Shown: positions 1-8,334 of the stretch, piece after piece | Numbering within the stretch: the stretch's first letter is position 1 | Layout of the letters: every line of letters begins with the position of its first letter | Source of the DNA: Paraburkholderia piptadeniae | GTDB taxonomy: Bacteria; Pseudomonadota; Gammaproteobacteria; Burkholderiales; Burkholderiaceae | Assembly (NCBI RefSeq): GCF_900007165.1 | Contig: NZ_CYGY02000060.1 | Coordinates: 1 to 60,196 of the forward strand | Length of the DNA: 60,196 nt | Direction: 5' to 3' | The notes under the pieces: generated by a model | Seen by the model: the letters and a program-made list of their open reading frames with translations, nothing else | Told to the model about the DNA's origin: nothing | Databases searched by the model: none | Position numbers and translations under genes: made by a program

Positions 1-1
1 C

Positions 2-898
2 GAAAAGGACGGATACCCCGACACGCCCCACTTCGCGATGAAGGGCGGCACGGCGATCAACATGTTCGTGCAGGACCTGCCCCGCCTGTCGGTCGACATC
101 GATGTCGTCATGCGTGCGCATGGCCCCGACCGACGCGAGGCGCTTGCGATCATTGACGCCGAGCTGACGCGGGCGAAGGCAGCAATCGAAAGGCAGGGGC
201 ACACGGTCACGGTGGCGGCAGCCAGTGGCCGGCATCAGGGTGACGATGTGAAGCTGACCGCATCGTCTGCAGACGCCCAGGTGAAAGTCGAGGTGACCTA
301 CGTCTTCCGCGGCACGCTGATGCCAACAGTGATGCGCAGTGTCGTGCCGCGCGCGCAGAGCATGTTCCGTGTCGATTTTGAGGTGCCGACGCTCGATGAT
401 GCGGAGCTGTACGGCAGCAAGCTCGTGGCTGCACTCGACCGGCAACATCCGCGCGATATTTTCGACGTGCAGCACATGTACGACACGTACGGGCTGCGCG
501 AGGATTTCGTCTCAGCGTTTGTCGGCTACCTCGTCGGCCACAACCGGCCCGTTCACGAGGTGCTCTTTGCAAAGCCGCGATCGCTCGAGCACGAGTATGA
601 GGGCGGCTTCGTCGGGATGACGGTCGACCCCGTGGATCTGCATATACTGGAGACGGTGCAGACACGGCTCCATCATGATCTCCCGCGCGCATTGAGCGGG
701 CAGCACCGCGAATTTCTCGTCTCGCTCGTCCGGCTTGCGCCCGACTGGTCACTGATGCCCTATGAGCATCTGCGCGAGCTGCCGGCCATCCGCTGGAAAC
801 TGGAGAATCTCGGCAAACTCAAGGCGCGCGACGCAACGCGCTTTGCCCAACAGGCTACCTTGCTGCAGGACGGCTTTGCCGTGCTCGATCATGGCTAA
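2..898 (+). CDS. AbiEii/AbiGii-type nucleotidyltransferase toxin, 5' end outside window
   Basis: The reading frame is open from base 2, and the residues before the first in-window methionine (base 38) still fit the family, so the true start lies upstream of the window. Near the N-terminus is the nucleotidyltransferase signature, GGT followed by a LSVDID acidic motif, and further on the family's second motif, KLVAALDR...PRDIFDV. AbiEii proteins are the toxin half of type IV toxin-antitoxin/abortive-infection pairs; the AbiEi-like antitoxin normally lies directly upstream and would be off the left edge. About 298 residues are visible, close to full family length. The family call is confident; the role as a phage-defence toxin is inferred from the family. 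Confidence 0.85.
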   Translation, partial: EKDGYPDTPHFAMKGGTAINMFVQDLPRLSVDIDVVMRAHGPDRREALAIIDAELTRAKAAIERQGHTVTVAAASGRHQGDDVKLTASSADAQVKVEVTYVFRGTLMPTVMRSVVPRAQSMFRVDFEVPTLDDAELYGSKLVAALDRQHPRDIFDVQHMYDTYGLREDFVSAFVGYLVGHNRPVHEVLFAKPRSLEHEYEGGFVGMTVDPVDLHILETVQTRLHHDLPRALSGQHREFLVSLVRLAPDWSLMPYEHLRELPAIRWKLENLGKLKARDATRFAQQATLLQDGFAVLDHG

Positions 899-981
899 GC
901 GAGGGCGAGCAGTTCCGGAGAGGTGAGGCTCGATAGCAGGCCGACGCGATCGGTCACGCTGACCCGCTCAGGGGCTCGATT

Positions 982-1260
982 TCACGCGAACGAAAGCGTA
1001 TCTGCGTCAACGAAGACGCCATGATGCCGCAAAACTTCGGCGCGAAAGATCGCCCAATCGTCGACGTCGGCCTTGCCGTGCGTGCAATAGAGACATTCGG
1101 TATCGGCCTGCGGCATCGACGCACTTCGGTGGACGTCAATACCGAATCTCTTGCTGAATCTCGCCCAGCAGAGTCCATCGTTGCCATTGATCCATACGGT
1201 ATCGCCACTGCCCGACGCCACGATCTCGTAAAGATCGACCTGGATATCTTCGTCTTCCAC
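982..1260 (-). CDS. Small conserved-looking protein of unknown function (92 aa)
   Basis: The 92-residue protein starts at GTG (1260), with AGGGAG about ten bases upstream as a good ribosome-binding site. It is acidic near the N-terminus (EDEDIQVDLYEIV), has several tryptophans and a Cys-x-x-Cys pair in its C-terminal half (ECLYCTHG), and has no signal peptide or membrane segment. The composition looks like a real folded protein, not an out-of-frame shadow. It lies between the toxin gene and the H-NS-like gene, on the strand opposite the toxin. I do not recognise a named family. The CxxC could bind metal, but two cysteines alone do not prove it. Confidence 0.6.
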   Translation of the reverse strand: MEDEDIQVDLYEIVASGSGDTVWINGNDGLCWARFSKRFGIDVHRSASMPQADTECLYCTHGKADVDDWAIFRAEVLRHHGVFVDADTLSFA

Positions 1261-1525
1261 GCGTACGCGCTCCCTGCGTAACCTGTTTGATCTTTCGCCA
1301 GGGATGCCGATACATCCCCGACAAGAGCCAATTACGGTCTGAAAAGTATCCCGGATGATCGGGCAATCGCGCCGGCCACCGCGGAACAGTCATGATGACA
1401 CGGCCGGCGCAGATCAGCTGGACATGTCGGGATCGGGGACCACAGCGGCGCGTCGAGCGACTGCTCCGGGCACAACAAGAGGCAGGTCTTTCTGAAGGTT
1501 CCTGCCCCTTCCGTCGGATCCTGGA

Positions 1526-2281
1526 TCAGGACGCTTCAGTGGGAGCTACCGCAACGCCCGGTGCCATAACAGAAGCTGCAGCAGTCCCATTCGCTGGTGC
1601 TTTTCTCGCGACAGCCTTTTTCGCCGGGCTTTTCTTTACCGCGGCCTTCTTTGCAGAGGGCGTCCTGGCGACCGTCTTGCTCTTTTTCGCGGCGACTTTC
1701 TTCTTTGCCACCCCAGCGGTCGCTGTTTTGTTCGCCGCTGCCTTTTTTGCCACCGCGGGTTTCGAAGCTGCGACGCCCTCTTCCGCGCCTGCAATCAGGA
1801 ACTTCGAACGATCTTTGGCACCAGCCAGCCATGCCGGTGCCCGACCGCGACCGCTCCACGTCGCCCCGCTCTTCGGGTCGCGGTATTTGGCGGCCTGAGG
1901 GCCTCTCACGTAGTTACCCGCTTTTGCGGCCGTCTTTGGCACAGCAGCAGCTTGCACAGCACTACCGTCGATCAGAAACTTCGTGCGGTCCTTGACGCTC
2001 GCAATCCACGCAGGCGCACGGCCATGGCCCGTCCAGGTCGCGCCTGTTTTCGGATCGCGGTATTTCGCCGACGTCGCGGCGCTGACAGCGGCTTTGGAGC
2101 CGGGCTTTCGGCCACGTTTCTTTCCGCCGATGTGTGCATCGATGTCCGCGATGGTCAAGCCATGCTTTTCCATCAGGTCACGAATCTTTGCGATGACGGT
2201 GGACGACTGTTTATTGGCAAGAGCACCGGCCTGCGCCTGCAGCTTTGCGATGCGTGCCTGTACCTGTTCGAGCGTCGCCAT
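1526..2281 (-). CDS. H-NS family nucleoid protein with two DNA-binding modules and an H1-like tail
   Basis: A 251-residue H-NS relative. Residues 1-50 form the short helical oligomerisation region. The C-terminal DNA-binding module of the family (YRDP..GATW.G.GRAPAW) occurs twice, at about residues 73-105 and 132-164. Residues 170-251 are an alanine/lysine-rich tail resembling histone H1. Typical Burkholderia H-NS paralogues are near 100 residues with one module, so this is a duplicated and extended form. H-NS proteins bind AT-rich DNA and silence horizontally acquired genes. The start at 2281 is supported by AAGGGGGA just upstream. It is transcribed alone and may regulate itself through the inverted repeat in its leader. 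Confidence 0.9.
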   Translation of the reverse strand: MATLEQVQARIAKLQAQAGALANKQSSTVIAKIRDLMEKHGLTIADIDAHIGGKKRGRKPGSKAAVSAATSAKYRDPKTGATWTGHGRAPAWIASVKDRTKFLIDGSAVQAAAVPKTAAKAGNYVRGPQAAKYRDPKSGATWSGRGRAPAWLAGAKDRSKFLIAGAEEGVAASKPAVAKKAAANKTATAGVAKKKVAAKKSKTVARTPSAKKAAVKKSPAKKAVARKAPANGTAAASVMAPGVAVAPTEAS

Positions 2282-2324
2282 TATTTCCCCCTTGGTTTAG
2301 CGATGGCCGCACTATGCCACACAG

Positions 2325-2343
2325 CACTAGTCAAGCGCTAGTG
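2325..2343. promoter_or_regulatory. Inverted repeat upstream of the H-NS-like gene
   Basis: CACTAG, a seven-base spacer, then CTAGTG: a perfect six-base inverted repeat about 45-60 bases before the H-NS-like start codon. A TTGACA-like hexamer on the minus strand overlaps its outer arm, but no good -10 at normal spacing was found. It is a plausible operator; nothing shows what binds it. Confidence 0.35.
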
Positions 2344-2428
2344 TCAATCCTCTCTAGCAGCGAGCATGTCGCGCGCCTGTTTTACAGTTTGTTAAAAGAC
2401 GACGACTGCACTTTTCAATCGCGAAGTA

Positions 2429-3592
2429 TCACGCCGCAGTTAGGGAATCCGAACTTGCCAGTTCAACGCGCCCTTTCCCGTTCCGCTTTGCGCGATACAG
2501 CGCTGCGTCGGCGCGACTTATCAGGTCGCTGAGCGTATCGCCAGAACGGCATTCGTCGATACCGGCACTGAAGCTCCAGCGAGGCTCCTCTTCGTGTGTT
2601 GAGCTAACGCCGGCCGACGACAGAACGGATTCAATCAGTGCGGCGACCTGTTCCCGTCCAGTCTGTGCGAAGAAAATCGCAAACTCTTCCCCACCGAGTC
2701 GCCCGAAAAGGTCTGTACGACGAAGCTGCCGCGACACGTCAATCGCAAACTTCTGCAGGACGCGGTCACCGGCCGGATGCCCGTACCGATCGTTGATGAC
2801 CTTGAAGTCATCGAGATCAATGATGGCGACCGAGAGCCGCGAACGGGAAGAAAGGGCCGCTTTCAAAAGTTCTCCTCCGCGCAACAGGAGCTCGCGTCGT
2901 GCCAGCAGGCCGGTCAGTTCGTCGACTGTTGCGAGGCGTTGCGCATGGTCCACGAGACTGTCGTTCACCAGCATGACGAGGCCGATGGAAAGCAATAGCA
3001 GCGAAAGGATGCCGGCTGAAATGAAGCAGATATTCCATGCCGACGGCTCTAGAACGCTTGCCGTCGGACTGGCGAAGAAAATGCAATGAACGATTCTCGA
3101 CGCATGTACCCCGGTGCCTGCAGCCGCTGCCATGATGACCAGCCAGTGCCCGTACTGACGCCGACGCACCATGCGGGAATTCCAGATGGTCCAGCCCACG
3201 GCCATTCGTGTATAGCCGAGTACGCCCGACATCACAGCTGCTCGCGCGTTCTCATTGGGCGCAAACACAGCCCAATAAAACACGGCGCCGACCGACACAG
3301 CCAGGCCAAGGTACTCGTACCTCCGGATAGTCGGACGGCCGGCAAAGCGACGACAGCCCTGCAGGATCAGCACTGCGGCCGCAAGAACGCAGGTGCAGGC
3401 AGTGAGTACGATTGGTGGCGGGTAATGACCGCGCCCTGAAACAAGCAGAGCGAATGCGACAAATAAAATGCAGTGCGCGGCGAGCCATCGCTCAAGACCC
3501 GCAATGCGATGACGCGCGAGGCTGCCAAGCACGGCGGCGCTTGCGACGCATGACACCAGGGCGACCACAAGAAGAACGGCAGTGCTGGACAT
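2429..3592 (-). CDS. Membrane-bound GGDEF diguanylate cyclase
   Basis: A 387-residue protein predicted to make the second messenger cyclic di-GMP from two GTP. The N-terminal half (about residues 1-210) is a bundle of hydrophobic helices with short loops, so any sensing is within or near the inner membrane. The catalytic GGDEF domain follows (about 215-385) with an intact GGEEF active-site motif at 300-304. An RRTD sequence lies exactly five residues before it, matching the allosteric inhibitory I-site, so product feedback is expected. There is no EAL or HD-GYP domain. It stands alone between the H-NS-like gene and a long non-coding stretch. The signal sensed cannot be read from the sequence. 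Confidence 0.9.
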   Translation of the reverse strand: MSSTAVLLVVALVSCVASAAVLGSLARHRIAGLERWLAAHCILFVAFALLVSGRGHYPPPIVLTACTCVLAAAVLILQGCRRFAGRPTIRRYEYLGLAVSVGAVFYWAVFAPNENARAAVMSGVLGYTRMAVGWTIWNSRMVRRRQYGHWLVIMAAAAGTGVHASRIVHCIFFASPTASVLEPSAWNICFISAGILSLLLLSIGLVMLVNDSLVDHAQRLATVDELTGLLARRELLLRGGELLKAALSSRSRLSVAIIDLDDFKVINDRYGHPAGDRVLQKFAIDVSRQLRRTDLFGRLGGEEFAIFFAQTGREQVAALIESVLSSAGVSSTHEEEPRWSFSAGIDECRSGDTLSDLISRADAALYRAKRNGKGRVELASSDSLTAA

Positions 3593-4800
3593 TGATCTGG
3601 GTTACGTTGTTGTTAGCCTTCAGCCTGCGATCAAAAAAGCGGTAAGGAGGCAACATGCGACGTCAGCACCCCCTCTGGCCTCACTCACCGCGCGTCGCTT
3701 CATATCAAGCGAATCTTGTTTCTTCCCTGCGACGCTCGCCGCATGGCGATTGCAGTCGTGTCGACGAGACGGGCTATTTTATTCCCGGTCGGTCTCGCAA
3801 GCCAGTTTGAAGGCTGTATTCATCCATGACAATGGGCGCACTCGGCTGGAAGCATGTTGTAGCAACACCAAATCCGTATCTGGTAAGGAAAGCGGTACCT
3901 CTTGTGCCCCGGCCTGTCACCTTCCAGTCCTCATCCCAAGCTTTCACCCAAAAGAAGTCCGACGGAAGCGCTAACCTGCGCGCATCAGTGAAGGCTTATG
4001 AACGTCGTACGGGTAGCAGCTTCCCGCACGCCCAGCGCCGGTCGGGGGAAAAACGACAACGTACAGGTGATTGCCATGGTTCAGCGAGCGGTGTAGCGTT
4101 CGCCCCGGTTATTCCAGGATTGCTGTCATTCACGGGGAGTCGGTTCAGCGGTGCAAACAGATACGATTATTGAGCGGGACATCATGCATCCCGGTCGGGT
4201 TTTGAGCGCGTTCTTTTTCCGACGCACTGCCGACGCCACCACGACGGCGTACTGGCGCAACCGGCTTCACACGCTTTTCCAGTCACTACATCTCTCCGAC
4301 TATTAACGTCACTGGATCCATGAGCTCATGCGTGAGCTTCACCAGTTCGAGCGACAGGGTATGCGCGACCGTTAGCGCCATGAACGTTGCGATCAGGAAA
4401 CAGCACCACCGGAAAGCCGCCAAACACCCGATATCCCAGCGGCCCAGATCTCCGCTGCCTTGCCCGCGTCCGGCCAGTCACTCACCAATCCGGGACAATT
4501 GGATCCGTCGCGAGCAAACGGCGGCATGCTTCCACCGGGAGCTGTTCGCGGAAAATGCCCTGTCCGGCGCCGACGTCGGTTCACAGCGTCGGCTTGGTCG
4601 AAGATGGACAGGTCCCCCGTATCGCCCTCTGCGTTGTGACCATCCGGCTCGTCCGGGGGGGTGGCACCGCCCCCCAACTCCGACTCCTGGAAATCCTCAC
4701 CTTTTCCTGGCCTGCTAGAGCGGGAAAATGGTAAATGCCGCCCGCCCTTGAATTACACCGGGCCAATTGTGTTGTGGAAAAATCATTTGAGAGCATGTTT
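3593..4800. other. Long intergenic stretch with no convincing long gene
   Basis: About 1.2 kb between the GGDEF gene and the HU promoter. Open frames here have protein-unlike compositions and no ribosome-binding sites. On the minus strand around 4290-4440 a hydrophobic stretch (...FLIATFMALTVAHTLSLELV) ends at a stop and could be a decayed gene end. I see no RNA gene or mobile-element ends. Confidence 0.5.
4184..4306 (+). CDS. Candidate 40-residue small ORF, weak
   Basis: An ATG-initiated frame encodes a 40-residue basic, aromatic-rich peptide (starts MHPGRVLSAFFFRR, ends HLSDY). Upstream GAGCGGG is only a weak ribosome-binding site. The composition is more protein-like than neighbouring frames, but there is no recognisable family and no operon partner. 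It could be a small gene, a decayed remnant or chance. Confidence 0.2.
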   Translation: MHPGRVLSAFFFRRTADATTTAYWRNRLHTLFQSLHLSDY

Positions 4801-4812
4801 TAAGGCATTTTC

Positions 4813-4843
4813 TTGACACAGCGATCATGGCGCGTCATAGAAT
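4813..4843 (+). promoter_or_regulatory. Sigma70-type promoter of the HU-like gene
   Basis: A perfect TTGACA (4813-4818) is followed 19 bases later by TAGAAT (4838-4843), or by ATAGAA at 18-base spacing. The predicted start is near 4850, leaving an untranslated leader of about 60 bases before the HU-like ATG. The consensus -35 suggests strong expression, as expected for a nucleoid protein. Confidence 0.65.
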
Positions 4844-4909
4844 GCACCTGCTTGCTGCATAAACTGAGTAGCAAGCGCCTCCTAACTCGAGAGTGAATCA
4901 ACCACGACC

Positions 4910-5344
4910 ATGGCAAAGACTGCAATGAAGGCTGCACCGAAAGTCGCCGCAAAAAGCAAGACTGCTGCCCCTACTACCACGGGTAGCGCGAAGGCTGCGA
5001 AAGGTACGGGGACAAAACCGGTCGCTGGCGCGCCGATGAAGGAGAAATTCACCAAGGCATCGCTCGCCGCGCACGTTGCTCAGGCGGCCAACGTCGAGCC
5101 GAAAGCTGCTAAGGCGGTTCTGGCTGCACTGGAAGACACCATGCTCGGCTCGATCCACAAGAAGGGCGCTGGTGAGTTCACGCTGTCGGGTCTTCTGAAG
5201 ATTAGCGTTCAGCAGGTACCGGCGAAGAAGCGCCGTTTTGGCAAGGATCCGTTTACCGGCGAGGAGCGCTGGTTCGAGGCGAAGCCGGCCACGGTTCGGA
5301 TCAAGGCGCGTGCGCTGAAAAAACTGAAGGACGCGGCGGCTTAA
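4910..5344 (+). CDS. HU-family DNA-binding protein with basic N-terminal extension
   Basis: A 144-residue protein. Residues 1-42 are a disordered alanine/lysine/threonine-rich extension. Residues about 45-141 match the HU/IHF fold, with the helical dimer half (KASLAAHVAQAA), a GAGEF turn, and a beta-arm region (KKRRFGKDPFTGEERW). Classical HU is near 90 residues, so the extension is the distinguishing feature; such tails occur in Burkholderiales and Bordetella HU relatives. It bends DNA and helps package the nucleoid. It is monocistronic, with a strong promoter upstream and a long stem-loop directly downstream. No clear Shine-Dalgarno sequence precedes the ATG. Confidence 0.92.
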   Translation: MAKTAMKAAPKVAAKSKTAAPTTTGSAKAAKGTGTKPVAGAPMKEKFTKASLAAHVAQAANVEPKAAKAVLAALEDTMLGSIHKKGAGEFTLSGLLKISVQQVPAKKRRFGKDPFTGEERWFEAKPATVRIKARALKKLKDAAA

Positions 5345-5362
5345 GTAGGCTTCGTGCATGTT

Positions 5363-5420
5363 GAGGGTCGGCCTAATCGTATCCGAAGCTTCAGATAACC
5401 AGGAATCCAGGCCGACCCTC
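5363..5420. terminator. Long stem-loop downstream of the HU-like gene
   Basis: GAGGGTCGGCCT (5363-5374) and AGGCCGACCCTC (5409-5420) form a perfect 12-base-pair stem around a 34-base loop that contains the palindrome GAAGCTTC. There is no strong U-tract, so it may be a bidirectional terminator or an mRNA-stabilising structure rather than a classical intrinsic terminator. Confidence 0.55.
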
Positions 5421-5424
5421 TACA

Positions 5425-5722
5425 TCAGTCAAGCGAGTACCCAAGATGCGACTGTACGATCGCCCTCATTGGACGTGTACGACAAGCTAGTATGATGGGT
5501 AAGTTCGTCAAAACCTCAGCGGCACACATGGCGGGCCGTTCCGGACTCGGTGAGAATATGCGCCATGTGCCGTCTCGGTGACGAAAGAAGAACATTGCAA
5601 CCCCGGCCAGTCGCGTCGCATCCCTCGACGCATACATGGGATTCCGGTATGGAAGGCCTGTTTCTGAACCGCATGACGCGAACCTGGGCCGCGGGCTCCG
5701 GAGCGAGCCAGTGTTCGACCAT
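5425..5722 (-). pseudogene. Frameshifted small gene of unknown function
   Basis: Two overlapping minus-strand frames join into one sensible small protein. The first part begins MVEHWLAPEPAAQVRV (start 5722) and reads to about VCVEGCDAT. The other frame then continues as RLAGVAMFFFRHRDGTWRIF and on to a stop at 5425. The switch near 5620 breaks the gene by one frame. The amino-terminal half of one frame and the carboxy-terminal half of the other look protein-like, whereas the extension of each does not. It could instead be a sequencing error. I do not recognise a named family. Confidence 0.4.
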
Positions 5723-5912
5723 CAGACGCAGCGACTTTCCAGCACTTGCTATTCGACTTCTCCTTCATTGCGCTTGTCCCGCAATCCGGTCGTCGCGTCA
5801 GCGACCCATGTTGCTCCAGCACCAACGGGCCGGATGCAATCTCTGAGGCGATTTAACGAATAACTGACCAACAAGCGTTCAATCGTGAACTTCTAACTCG
5901 GCACACCAGCAG

Positions 5913-7037
5913 CTATTCAATCTTCTTCAACTCGTCGGCAGCCTCGCCCGGTTGGAGTGGCCTGAACCCTGCCTTCCTCATTTCAGGCGATCCGATGATA
6001 TCCTGCGCATCCTTGGAAAGCAGGAATTCGCAATACGCCTTCAGCCAAGGTTCCAACGGCTTGCCCGGGACGCGATTAATATTAATTCCGATCGCCGAGG
6101 CCATCGGGTGCAACGGGCCTTTCACCGTCCCGTCCGACAGCGTACCTTTGTCGTCATCGATGACCATGGGTACGAACTTGATTTTCGGGCCGAGGTCATG
6201 AAGCCGTTTCCACGTCAGCACCCCAGTCATCGGAGCCTCGTTGTTCCAGTAATCCATAAGGACCACTCCGAAGGCATCCTGTGCGACCGAATCGATCGCA
6301 CTTTCTTCGGTCGGCATCCACTCAACTCGCGACGTGAACGGCCGCCCACCAAACTTGTCGCGCATTTCATCGATCATGGCGAGGATCGCGTCGGTGTCCC
6401 GAGCCACATATGGATGGATCGGTACCGGCCCCCAGTCCCCCTGCACGCCAAGTTGTGACCAGTGCGTGATATCGCCTCCCTTACCGCCGGTCGTGAAGAT
6501 CGCCGCAGCCTGCTCCAGCGTGATCTGCTTGATCGGATTGCTCGCATTTACCCAAATCCCCGTCGACAGCTTGTTGTGCGGATTGCTGTCATAGCCGATC
6601 TTCAAGTACGTCGGCTCATAGCCGAAACGCTGCTCGAACTGGTCGACCTCGGGGCGACGGTTTCCGCGGCCGATAGGTCCGAATGCTGACTTCCCCGAGG
6701 TTAGGCCTTCGACCGACAAGGTCGAACCCATCATGATTTTCTGGAATTTGACCTTTGGCTCGACTTTCGCCCATGCTACGTCAAGCTTGTTGAACAGTGG
6801 GATCAGCACGTCATTTCCGGCCACAAAGACCGTATCCGGCCCGACGACATAAGACTTGTCCTCGGGCACAGTCACGTGCTGCGGGACGTATGGCCGCTGC
6901 GCGAAGTCAATTTCGTTGGCGCGAAGCGGCATGACGACAGCGCATGTCAGCAGGACGCCGACGCAGGAAGCAGCGGCGATCGTCATCCCGTTGCACGGGA
7001 CACGGACCAGGCGCGACAAGGTCTGTTTGACTTTCAT
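5913..7037 (-). CDS. PstS-like periplasmic binding protein, divergent copy 9
   Basis: A 374-residue secreted protein with a long N-terminal signal peptide ending around LRANE. The body matches the phosphate-binding-protein-like (PstS/type II) fold: a GSTLSVEGL stretch near the N-terminus, VNASNPIKQITLEQ, then ITHWSQLG, the family's inter-domain signature. Here the region that holds SGT in true PstS reads YVARDTDAIL, keeping an arginine but not SGT, so phosphate binding is uncertain. It lies only two bases after the upstream binding-protein gene, with AAGGAAAAT as ribosome-binding site, so the two are co-translated. With copy 8 it forms a subgroup more diverged than the seven copies at 11.7-19.8 kb. 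No permease or ATPase accompanies it. Confidence 0.85.
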   Translation of the reverse strand: MKVKQTLSRLVRVPCNGMTIAAASCVGVLLTCAVVMPLRANEIDFAQRPYVPQHVTVPEDKSYVVGPDTVFVAGNDVLIPLFNKLDVAWAKVEPKVKFQKIMMGSTLSVEGLTSGKSAFGPIGRGNRRPEVDQFEQRFGYEPTYLKIGYDSNPHNKLSTGIWVNASNPIKQITLEQAAAIFTTGGKGGDITHWSQLGVQGDWGPVPIHPYVARDTDAILAMIDEMRDKFGGRPFTSRVEWMPTEESAIDSVAQDAFGVVLMDYWNNEAPMTGVLTWKRLHDLGPKIKFVPMVIDDDKGTLSDGTVKGPLHPMASAIGININRVPGKPLEPWLKAYCEFLLSKDAQDIIGSPEMRKAGFRPLQPGEAADELKKIE

Positions 7038-7039
7038 GT

Positions 7040-8245
7040 TTATTTTCCTTCCGGTTCGGGCGACGGGAATGGTAGGTGGAGCATGGGACCCTGCTTCGTG
7101 CGGGTTTGCCAGGTATCGGCAGCGTCCAGCTTCGCGAGTTCTACCTTCACTTCTTCGGCGGTGAGCGGAAGGTATCCTTTCTTATCCTGTGCGATGACTT
7201 CCTGACCCTGTTTCGACAGAATCAGGCGCATATACTCCTTCGCCAGGGGATCGAACGGCGTTCCCGGTTCTCGCCTGAGATAGATGTACAAATCACGGCC
7301 ATAGGGGTAACGATCTGCCATCAGATCTGAAACTGATCCAGTGGACAGGTAGTGACCATCGGCAGTAACGATTGGAACGACGCGCACGCTCGGATCGACC
7401 TTATTCAACGCTACGATGCCGACGGCATAGGGATCGGATGCGACCTTCTTCACGACGTCCCGGTAGTGGACGAATTGTTCGTAGTTAGGCGTGAAGACGT
7501 AGCCGGGAAACTGTCCCATATGACGGTACATCATGAATTCGCCCATGGACGGGTCTTCGGGTCGCTGGTATGCATCCCAATACAGGCCGGCGGGATGGAT
7601 CGGCTTGTCGGCCAAGGCTCCGCCCACGCCAAGCTGGCTCCAGTTGGTTACGTCGCCAGTGCCGCTGCCCGTCGAAAAGATCGAGGCTACCTGCTGCTCG
7701 GTCAGCGACTTGATCGGATTGTCCTTGCCGACGACGATCCCCAGAGGGCTCATTTTCGCGTCCGGGTCCAGCGAGCCGTGGCCTACGCGGATGACCAGCG
7801 CAGCGACCACATCCTTCTTCGAGCCGTAGATCTTCTCATAGGGAAGCAACTCCAGGAGCGTCGCTCCGCCACCCTCCGGAGCGAGCAAGGTCATGTCATA
7901 GGTTATGGCCGGAATCGCCGTCCCATTTCCTTTGAGGACCGGCTTGAACTTGAATCCCGGATGTGCGCGCGTGAACTCTTCGTCCCATTTCGCTACCATC
8001 CCCGCCATGTCGTCGAAACCGACGATTCGGACCTTCCCGTCCCGCATAACATATCCATGGCCGTGCGGTGGCGACACGGGCTTGGGACGATAGGCCGGAA
8101 GATTGGGGTCGACGAGATACATCCTGCCTTTAGCATCGGCCGCGCCGGTCATCGATAGAGAAAGACAGGTCGCGAGCAACGCGAGTTGCATAATCCGGCA
8201 TTTTCCAGAAGACCTTCTCATATTTCCAGGTGTCTGCATCAACAT
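7040..8245 (-). CDS. PstS-like periplasmic binding protein, divergent copy 8
   Basis: About 401 residues, secreted. Several ATGs are possible. I prefer 8245, preceded by GGAGCGAG at good spacing; 8221 (MRRSSGKCRIM...) is also reasonable. A hydrophobic signal segment ends near GAADAKG. Family features include VGKDNPIKSLTEQQVASIF, VTNWSQLGV, a C-terminal YPYGRDLYIYL segment and KQGQEVIAQDKKGYLPLT, the tail shared by all nine copies. The ligand-loop region (HPAGLYWDAYQRPEDP) has neither the arginine nor the SGT of PstS and carries an insertion. It is translationally linked to copy 9. A separate promoter is likely, because about 920 non-coding bases separate it from the beta-propeller gene and a TTAA-repeat box lies 75-90 bases upstream. 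Confidence 0.83.
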   Translation of the reverse strand: MLMQTPGNMRRSSGKCRIMQLALLATCLSLSMTGAADAKGRMYLVDPNLPAYRPKPVSPPHGHGYVMRDGKVRIVGFDDMAGMVAKWDEEFTRAHPGFKFKPVLKGNGTAIPAITYDMTLLAPEGGGATLLELLPYEKIYGSKKDVVAALVIRVGHGSLDPDAKMSPLGIVVGKDNPIKSLTEQQVASIFSTGSGTGDVTNWSQLGVGGALADKPIHPAGLYWDAYQRPEDPSMGEFMMYRHMGQFPGYVFTPNYEQFVHYRDVVKKVASDPYAVGIVALNKVDPSVRVVPIVTADGHYLSTGSVSDLMADRYPYGRDLYIYLRREPGTPFDPLAKEYMRLILSKQGQEVIAQDKKGYLPLTAEEVKVELAKLDAADTWQTRTKQGPMLHLPFPSPEPEGK

Positions 8246-8317
8246 GGTCTCGCTCCACATCATGGCTTTGCATAAAAGAACACTAACTGCCCAATCTGAC
8301 ATCAATCAGAAGTAATT

Positions 8318-8334
8318 CTTAAAGCGGATTTAAT
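8318..8334 (-). promoter_or_regulatory. PmrA/QseB-like TTAA-N7-TTAA box before copy 8
   Basis: Read on the minus strand: ATTAAA, five bases, TTTAAG. The two TTAA cores (8330-8333 and 8319-8322) are exactly 11 bases apart, the geometry of OmpR-family boxes of the PmrA/QseB type. It lies 75-90 bases upstream of the copy 8 start, and a TCTGA-N6-TCAGA inverted repeat is nearby (8295-8310). The binding factor is inferred from the motif only. Confidence 0.4.

Noticed and set aside
7352..8158. A 268-codon plus-strand frame
   Set aside because: It is antisense to the PstS-like copy 8 and has no supporting motif.
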